Of a DNA stretch of 64,000 nt, positions 61,399 to 64,000 are shown in pieces. Under the pieces are notes generated by a model. That model was not told the DNA's origin. It was given only the letters and a program-made list of their open reading frames with translations, and made no database searches. Made by a program: the position numbers and the translations under genes. The stretch's first letter is position 1. The number at the start of each line of letters is the position of its first letter. This DNA comes from Nitratireductor luteus (GTDB taxonomy: Bacteria; Pseudomonadota; Alphaproteobacteria; Rhizobiales; Rhizobiaceae), in contig NZ_JAOANW010000010.1 of the NCBI RefSeq assembly GCF_026162365.1, positions 124,001 through 188,000 of the forward strand, given 5' to 3'.

Positions 61399-62930
61399 GC
61401 CGTTCTTACCTCTTCGTCCGGGGGGTGGGCGCCGCGTTCAGCGCTCATGGCTGCTTTCAGGATGGCGTTCTCGTTCATCTCGTCGCCCGTCAGTTCCGCG
61501 GTGAGGCGCCCGCCCGCCATCACGAGGATGCGGTCCGACAGGCCCAGAAGCTCCGGCATTTCCGACGAGATGACGATGACGCCGAGGCCGTTGCGCGCAA
61601 GGTCGGCTATGAGGCGGTAGATCTCGCTCTTGGTGCCCACATCGATGCCGCGCGTGGGCTCGTCGAGGATGAGCGCTTTCGGCGCGCGCGCCAGCCAACG
61701 GGCGAGGACGACCTTCTGCTGGTTGCCGCCCGAAAGGTGGGAGACGGGGGTGTTGAGGCTGGGCGCCTTGATCGACAGCCGCTCGGCGATACCGTCAACG
61801 ATCTCGGTGGCCTTGCGCCGGTCGAACAGGCCGAAACGCGATACCCGGTCGGGAATGCACAATGTCGCATTGTCGAGGATCGAGCGCAGCAGAAGCAGCG
61901 CCTCCTCCTTGCGGTCCTCCGGCGCGAAGCCGAGACCGGCAAGGATGGCATCGCCCGGACGGCCGGAGGGGATGGCTTTGCCGTCCACCTCCACCGTGCC
62001 CGCACGTCTCGCGTGAAATCCAAAGACGCCCTTGGCAAGCTCCGAGCGTCCGGCACCCACCAGCCCGCCGATCCCCAGAACCTCGCCCGCGTGAAGCTCG
62101 AAGGAAATATCGCTGACATGCTCGGTCGACATGCCCCGCACGGACAGGACGCACCGTTCCGTCGGCGGCGTCCGTTCGGGAAACATCTCCGTCAGGTCGC
62201 GGCCGACCATCTTGCGCGCGATGCTCTCTTCGCTCGCTTCGGCGACGGGCTCGATATCGATCAGCCGCCCGTCGCGCAGCACGGCGATCCTGTCGGCGAT
62301 GTCGATGATCTCGCGCAGGCGATGCGAGATGTAGATGATCGACACGCCCTCGCCGCGCAGCCGGTGGATCACCTCGAACAGCCGCTGGCTCTCCTCGCCG
62401 GTGAGCGAGGAGGTCGGCTCGTCGAACGCGATGATGCGGCCGCCAGCGTGCACCGCGCGCATCACTTCGATCATCTGCCGCTGGGCAGGCCCCAGCCCGA
62501 CGCAGTGCTGCTGAGGCGCAAGCTCGCGCTCCATGCCGAAGAGTTTCAGCATCTCGCCGGCACGGGCGTAGAGCGTTTTCCTGTCCAGAAACAGGCCGCC
62601 CCTGTGCGGCAGTGCGCCGGGATAGATGTTTTCGGCGACGCTGACGTGGGGAATGATTTCCGGTTCCTGGTGGATAACGCGCACGCCGGCCGCATGACCG
62701 TCTCGCGGACCGGAGAAGGCGACGGGCTGGCCGTCGAGCAGAAGACCTCCGCCATCCGGCGGAAACACGCCCTCGATGATGCGCGTCAGCGTCGATTTGC
62801 CGGCCCCGTTCTCGCCGACCAGCGCCAGCACCTCGCCCGCCCGCAGGGTCAGCGATACGTTCGACAGCGCCTGTACGCTGCCGAAGCGCTTGCTGACATT
62901 GTCCAGTTGCATGATGTCGTTGTCAGGCAT
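61395..62930 (-). CDS. Sugar ABC transporter ATPase with two ABC domains (RbsA/AraG type)
   Basis: This 511-residue protein has two tandem ABC domains. The first has Walker A GENGAGKST, the unusual signature LGPAQRQMIEV and Walker B IIAFDEPTSSL. The second has a degenerate Walker A (GGLVGAGRSELAKG), signature LSGGNQQKVVLARWL and Walker B ALILDEPTRGID. The asymmetric pair is typical of monosaccharide importers, where only one site is fully active. It lies 57 bases after the binding-protein gene, with a hairpin between. Confidence 0.93.
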   Translation of the reverse strand: MPDNDIMQLDNVSKRFGSVQALSNVSLTLRAGEVLALVGENGAGKSTLTRIIEGVFPPDGGGLLLDGQPVAFSGPRDGHAAGVRVIHQEPEIIPHVSVAENIYPGALPHRGGLFLDRKTLYARAGEMLKLFGMERELAPQQHCVGLGPAQRQMIEVMRAVHAGGRIIAFDEPTSSLTGEESQRLFEVIHRLRGEGVSIIYISHRLREIIDIADRIAVLRDGRLIDIEPVAEASEESIARKMVGRDLTEMFPERTPPTERCVLSVRGMSTEHVSDISFELHAGEVLGIGGLVGAGRSELAKGVFGFHARRAGTVEVDGKAIPSGRPGDAILAGLGFAPEDRKEEALLLLRSILDNATLCIPDRVSRFGLFDRRKATEIVDGIAERLSIKAPSLNTPVSHLSGGNQQKVVLARWLARAPKALILDEPTRGIDVGTKSEIYRLIADLARNGLGVIVISSEMPELLGLSDRILVMAGGRLTAELTGDEMNENAILKAAMSAERGAHPPDEEVRTA

Positions 62931-62949
62931 CGCGTTCCCTATGCCGGTA

Positions 62950-62978
62950 CGGGGCAGGAGATTGAGCCCCCTGCCCCG
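62950..62978 (-). other. Stem-loop between the binding-protein and ATPase genes
   Basis: CGGGGCAGG (62950-62958) and CCTGCCCCG (62970-62978) form a 9-base-pair GC stem with an 11-base loop, in the short gap after the binding-protein stop. There is no T-run. It should protect the 3' end of the binding-protein message and raise its yield over the downstream genes. Confidence 0.7.
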
Positions 62979-62987
62979 ATCCGCACG

Positions 62988-63965
62988 TCAGTTGCACAGG
63001 CGCTCTTCGTAGAGTTCGAAGTTCTCGGCCGAGATATATTCAGGCTGCGTGTAGGTGGTGGTCGGCAGTTCCTCGCCGTCGCGGATATTCTTGACCAGCA
63101 GTTCCACCGCCTGGGCGCCATGGTTTTCCGAGTTCAACCACATGGTGCCGCGGAAGGCCGACGGCCGTCCCGAACCGAAGGCGTCACAGGCGCGGCTTCC
63201 GTCGATGCCCACGCCCATGCCCTGCTCCGCCCCGTAACCCGCATTCTCCAGCGCACGCGCCGCGCCCAGAACGCCGTCATCGTTGCAGGAATAGAAGATC
63301 CAGTGCGTGACCTGGGGATTGGCCGTCAGCGTCGTGGTCATCGCATCGATGGAACCGACCATGGTGTTGTCGTAGGGCACGCGGACGATGTTCTCGGGAT
63401 CGAAATCGGGAACCGCCTCGAGGAAGGCCTCCTCCGCACCGCGGTTGCGCTGCATGCAGGTGTCGGCCTTGCGGTCCTCGATGGAGGCGATACGGACCTC
63501 ATCCTCCTCGGCCCAGTTCTCCTGCTTGTAGAGCTCGGCCAGCTTCTCACCGACCCTGAGCCCGATATTGTGTGCGTTCAGGCCCACATACGGAACCTGC
63601 GTCTCGTCCTCGAAATAGATGTCGTCGTCGACGGCCACCAGCGGCACGCCGGCCTCCTTCGCCTTCGCCGCGACGACCGGCCCGAGCGCGCGGTCGGGGA
63701 CCACGATGGCGATGCCGTCCACGCCGTCGCCGATCATCGTGTCGAGCGTGGTGATCGTCAGATCGGCGTTGAACTGGACGTCCTGGGCGACGAAGTCCGC
63801 ACCCATTTCGGCCGCCTTCTGACGGGCGCCATCCACCTCCGCGACGAACCATGGATGGTCGCCCATCTTGTTGATATAGCCGATCTTGATGTCTTCAGCC
63901 TGGGCCGGCAAAGCGATGGCGGCGCTCACCATGGCGATACCGGTCAAAAGTTTAAGCGATTTCAT
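62988..63965 (-). CDS. Sugar ABC transporter substrate-binding protein (AraF-like)
   Basis: This 325-residue periplasmic protein has a Sec signal peptide (SLKLLTGIAMVSAAIALPAQA). The fold is a class I sugar-binding protein. It aligns in places with E. coli AraF: a PDRALGPVVAAKAKEAGVPL then VAVDDD segment and THWIFYSCNDDGVLGAARALENAG. Ligand candidates are L-arabinose, galactose or fucose. An AraA/B/D catabolic set is not in the window. The start (63965) has SD GGGAGGAAGAC on the minus strand. Confidence 0.88.
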   Translation of the reverse strand: MKSLKLLTGIAMVSAAIALPAQAEDIKIGYINKMGDHPWFVAEVDGARQKAAEMGADFVAQDVQFNADLTITTLDTMIGDGVDGIAIVVPDRALGPVVAAKAKEAGVPLVAVDDDIYFEDETQVPYVGLNAHNIGLRVGEKLAELYKQENWAEEDEVRIASIEDRKADTCMQRNRGAEEAFLEAVPDFDPENIVRVPYDNTMVGSIDAMTTTLTANPQVTHWIFYSCNDDGVLGAARALENAGYGAEQGMGVGIDGSRACDAFGSGRPSAFRGTMWLNSENHGAQAVELLVKNIRDGEELPTTTYTQPEYISAENFELYEERLCN

Positions 63966-64000
63966 GTCTTCCTCCCTGGTTGCTTTTTCAGTCGTGGTAG

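Overview
The window is about 62 % GC and gene-dense. It reads as chromosome or chromid of an alphaproteobacterium of the order Hyphomicrobiales (Rhizobiales), most like Mesorhizobium, Nitratireductor or Chelativorans relatives. The grounds are an agl alpha-glucoside operon laid out as in Sinorhizobium, a rhizobial-type palindromic intergenic repeat (3936-4298), a sit/tro-type metal importer with a Mur-box-like operator, two TRAP transporters, and many LacI, GntR and LysR regulators. I saw no rRNA, tRNA, CRISPR array, intact insertion sequence or phage gene. The placement is inference from gene content.

Left part (1-15.5 kb). The window opens inside an intradiol dioxygenase gene, followed by a creatininase-family amidohydrolase, a MarR regulator, an EamA permease and a LacI regulator. 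The creatininase and LacI genes both appear to start at CTG. After the repeat element and a LysR gene comes a metal-homeostasis block: a CadR-like MerR regulator divergent from a Zn/Cd/Pb P-type ATPase, which meets tail to tail a four-gene Mn/Zn/Fe ABC importer (sitDCBA order on the plus strand). The SitC-like permease carries a C-terminal DtxR-like domain. A structured gene-poor gap (12.6-13.26 kb) follows, then an MFS exporter divergent from a LysR gene.

Sugar part (15.5-35 kb). ManC makes GDP-mannose. A LacI-family AglR and a GH1 beta-glucosidase form one operon, divergent from aglEFGAK (alpha-glucoside ABC importer, GH13 alpha-glucosidase, ATPase), with AglR-type palindromes between them. 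Then come rlmN, a LysE exporter, a complete TakP-like TRAP transporter followed by an overlooked 56-residue membrane protein, and a coupled pair for amino-sugar phosphate breakdown (SIS-type deaminase, nagA).

Shikimate/quinate-type part (35-43 kb). A minus-strand operon (TRAP DctPQM, then a shikimate/quinate dehydrogenase-like enzyme) with its own GntR regulator lies divergent from a second GntR gene, type II dehydroquinase, a Gfo/Idh/MocA oxidoreductase and an AEC permease. A perfect AT-rich palindrome sits between the two regulators.

Respiration part (43.2-50.5 kb). A tightly coupled operon encodes a CtaG-like assembly factor, a membrane-anchored three-heme cytochrome c, CoxB fused to cytochrome c, a CaCA-family cation exchanger, a fused oxidase subunit I+III and a small membrane protein. 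Subunit I keeps all metal ligands but has Gln where the K-channel Lys is expected and lacks the D-channel asparagine pair.

Right part (50.5-64 kb). A run of accessory genes (SDR, alpha/beta hydrolase, NmrA-like, DUF1772, glycolipid-binding) ends in decayed SnoaL and LysE remnants. An intact LysE gene, a MocR regulator, a GST remnant and an AraC regulator follow. The window closes with an AraF-like sugar ABC operon (binding protein, double ATPase, permease) plus a FadR-type regulator and an aldose-1-epimerase. Three of the five binding-protein genes in the window are followed directly by a strong hairpin before the next gene of the operon.
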